This document shows positions 63,881 through 64,000 of a stretch of 64,000 nt of DNA, one piece after another. The position numbers and the translations under genes were made by a program. The notes beneath the pieces are model-generated. The model did no database searches and was not told the DNA's origin. It worked only from the letters and a program-made list of their open reading frames with translations. Each line of letters opens with the position of its first letter. Position 1 is the first letter of the stretch. The stretch spans positions 112,888 through 176,887 of the forward strand of contig NZ_JAILYN010000003.1 in assembly GCF_019795155.1 (NCBI RefSeq). The letters are read 5' to 3'. This DNA is from Marinobacterium arenosum (GTDB taxonomy: Bacteria; Pseudomonadota; Gammaproteobacteria; Pseudomonadales; Balneatricaceae).

Positions 63881-64000
63881 GTGCGCCAGGCATGGCGCGT
63901 AGCGCCTTGACTGGCGCTGTTCCGGTACGCGTGGTGGCGGCCGGATGACTTGGTGGTGAAAGTCCACTGTCGGCCCGGCAAGGGGAACGATTAGCCGAAC
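63881..64000 (+). mobile_element. 5' end of a group II intron, probably class C (cut by window end)
   Basis: The sequence begins GTGCGCCAGGCATGGCGC, the group II 5' consensus (GTGYG) and first stem of domain I, with GCGCCAG pairing to CTGGCGC 22 bases on. Further in are GGTGAAAGTCCACT and AACGATTAGCCGAAC, typical intron phrases of the region before the reverse transcriptase ORF. Its position right after a terminator T-tract is the insertion habit of class C introns. The maturase gene should lie beyond the window. The exact first base could be 63877, 63879 or 63881 because of the GTGTGTGCG run. Confidence 0.8.

Noticed and set aside
63796..63981. 61-codon minus-strand frame over the tsx end and intron start
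   Set aside because: It crosses a terminator hairpin and the intron 5' end and lacks any start signal.

Overview
The window looks like a chromosomal segment of a free-living, probably marine gammaproteobacterium. The evidence is a set of gammaproteobacterial genes (a complete rsxABCDGE operon, yciH, a yaiL-type DUF2058 gene, rarD, queF) and a PA2817-type gene next to the ABC pair it often accompanies. I cannot name the genus from sequence alone. About 1-53.7 kb is GC-rich. From about 53.8 kb to the right end the DNA is clearly richer in A+T, with different codon use, and it ends inside a group II intron, so this part reads as accessory DNA. No tRNA, rRNA, CRISPR array or prophage was seen.

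Layout. 0-4.1 kb: PA2817-like gene, two-component ABC exporter, queF, a ydjA-type nitroreductase and a hot-dog thioesterase. 4.2-6.6 kb: a copper ATPase behind a MerR/CueR-type promoter. 6.7-13 kb: secreted cyclophilin, a DUF255 thioredoxin-like protein with a DsbD-like tail, and a histidine kinase coupled to an HDOD response regulator. 12.9-14.65 kb: a tightly coupled operon of a 40-codon ORF, a DUF692/MNIO enzyme and a DUF2063 partner. This is a candidate peptide-modification system with an unfamiliar precursor. 14.8-22.2 kb: dGTPase, a MITE-like repeat, yciH with a coupled small membrane protein, a chemoreceptor, an MTHFR-family gene, DUF1285, DUF2058 and DUF2750 genes.

22.3-31.6 kb is an assimilatory sulfate reduction region: cysG, cysH, DUF934, a one-subunit sulfite reductase, a TauE/SafE transporter, cysD and cysN. 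A four-helix-bundle 'IVS' gene sits between cysD and cysN, and CysN carries what looks like a dead APS-kinase domain. 31.8-38.7 kb is the Rsx/Rnf electron-transport operon, with an unusually long repeat tail on RsxC. 38.8-45.2 kb carries an ATP-grasp-like protein, a serine hydrolase, a globin-coupled diguanylate cyclase, DUF2333, RarD and DUF3392.

45.3-50.6 kb: an ArsR regulator with the cysteine spacing of BigR/SqrR/HlyU redox sensors lies divergent to an operon of an RND exporter, a LolA-like periplasmic protein and an outer-membrane barrel. A perfect palindrome sits between them. 50.9-53.7 kb: a MocR regulator divergent to DUF1127 and PhzF genes.

53.9-64 kb (A+T-rich): a dCache chemoreceptor, a cytosine-deaminase-like enzyme, a CodB-like permease, a DMT exporter, a secreted cyclase-family hydrolase with a divergent LysR regulator, and a Tsx-like nucleoside channel. 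Together they suggest sensing, uptake and deamination of a nucleobase-like compound. Several families of short intergenic repeats recur across the window (GTTAACAG-type arrays, REP-like palindromes, a heptamer array and a hexamer microsatellite).
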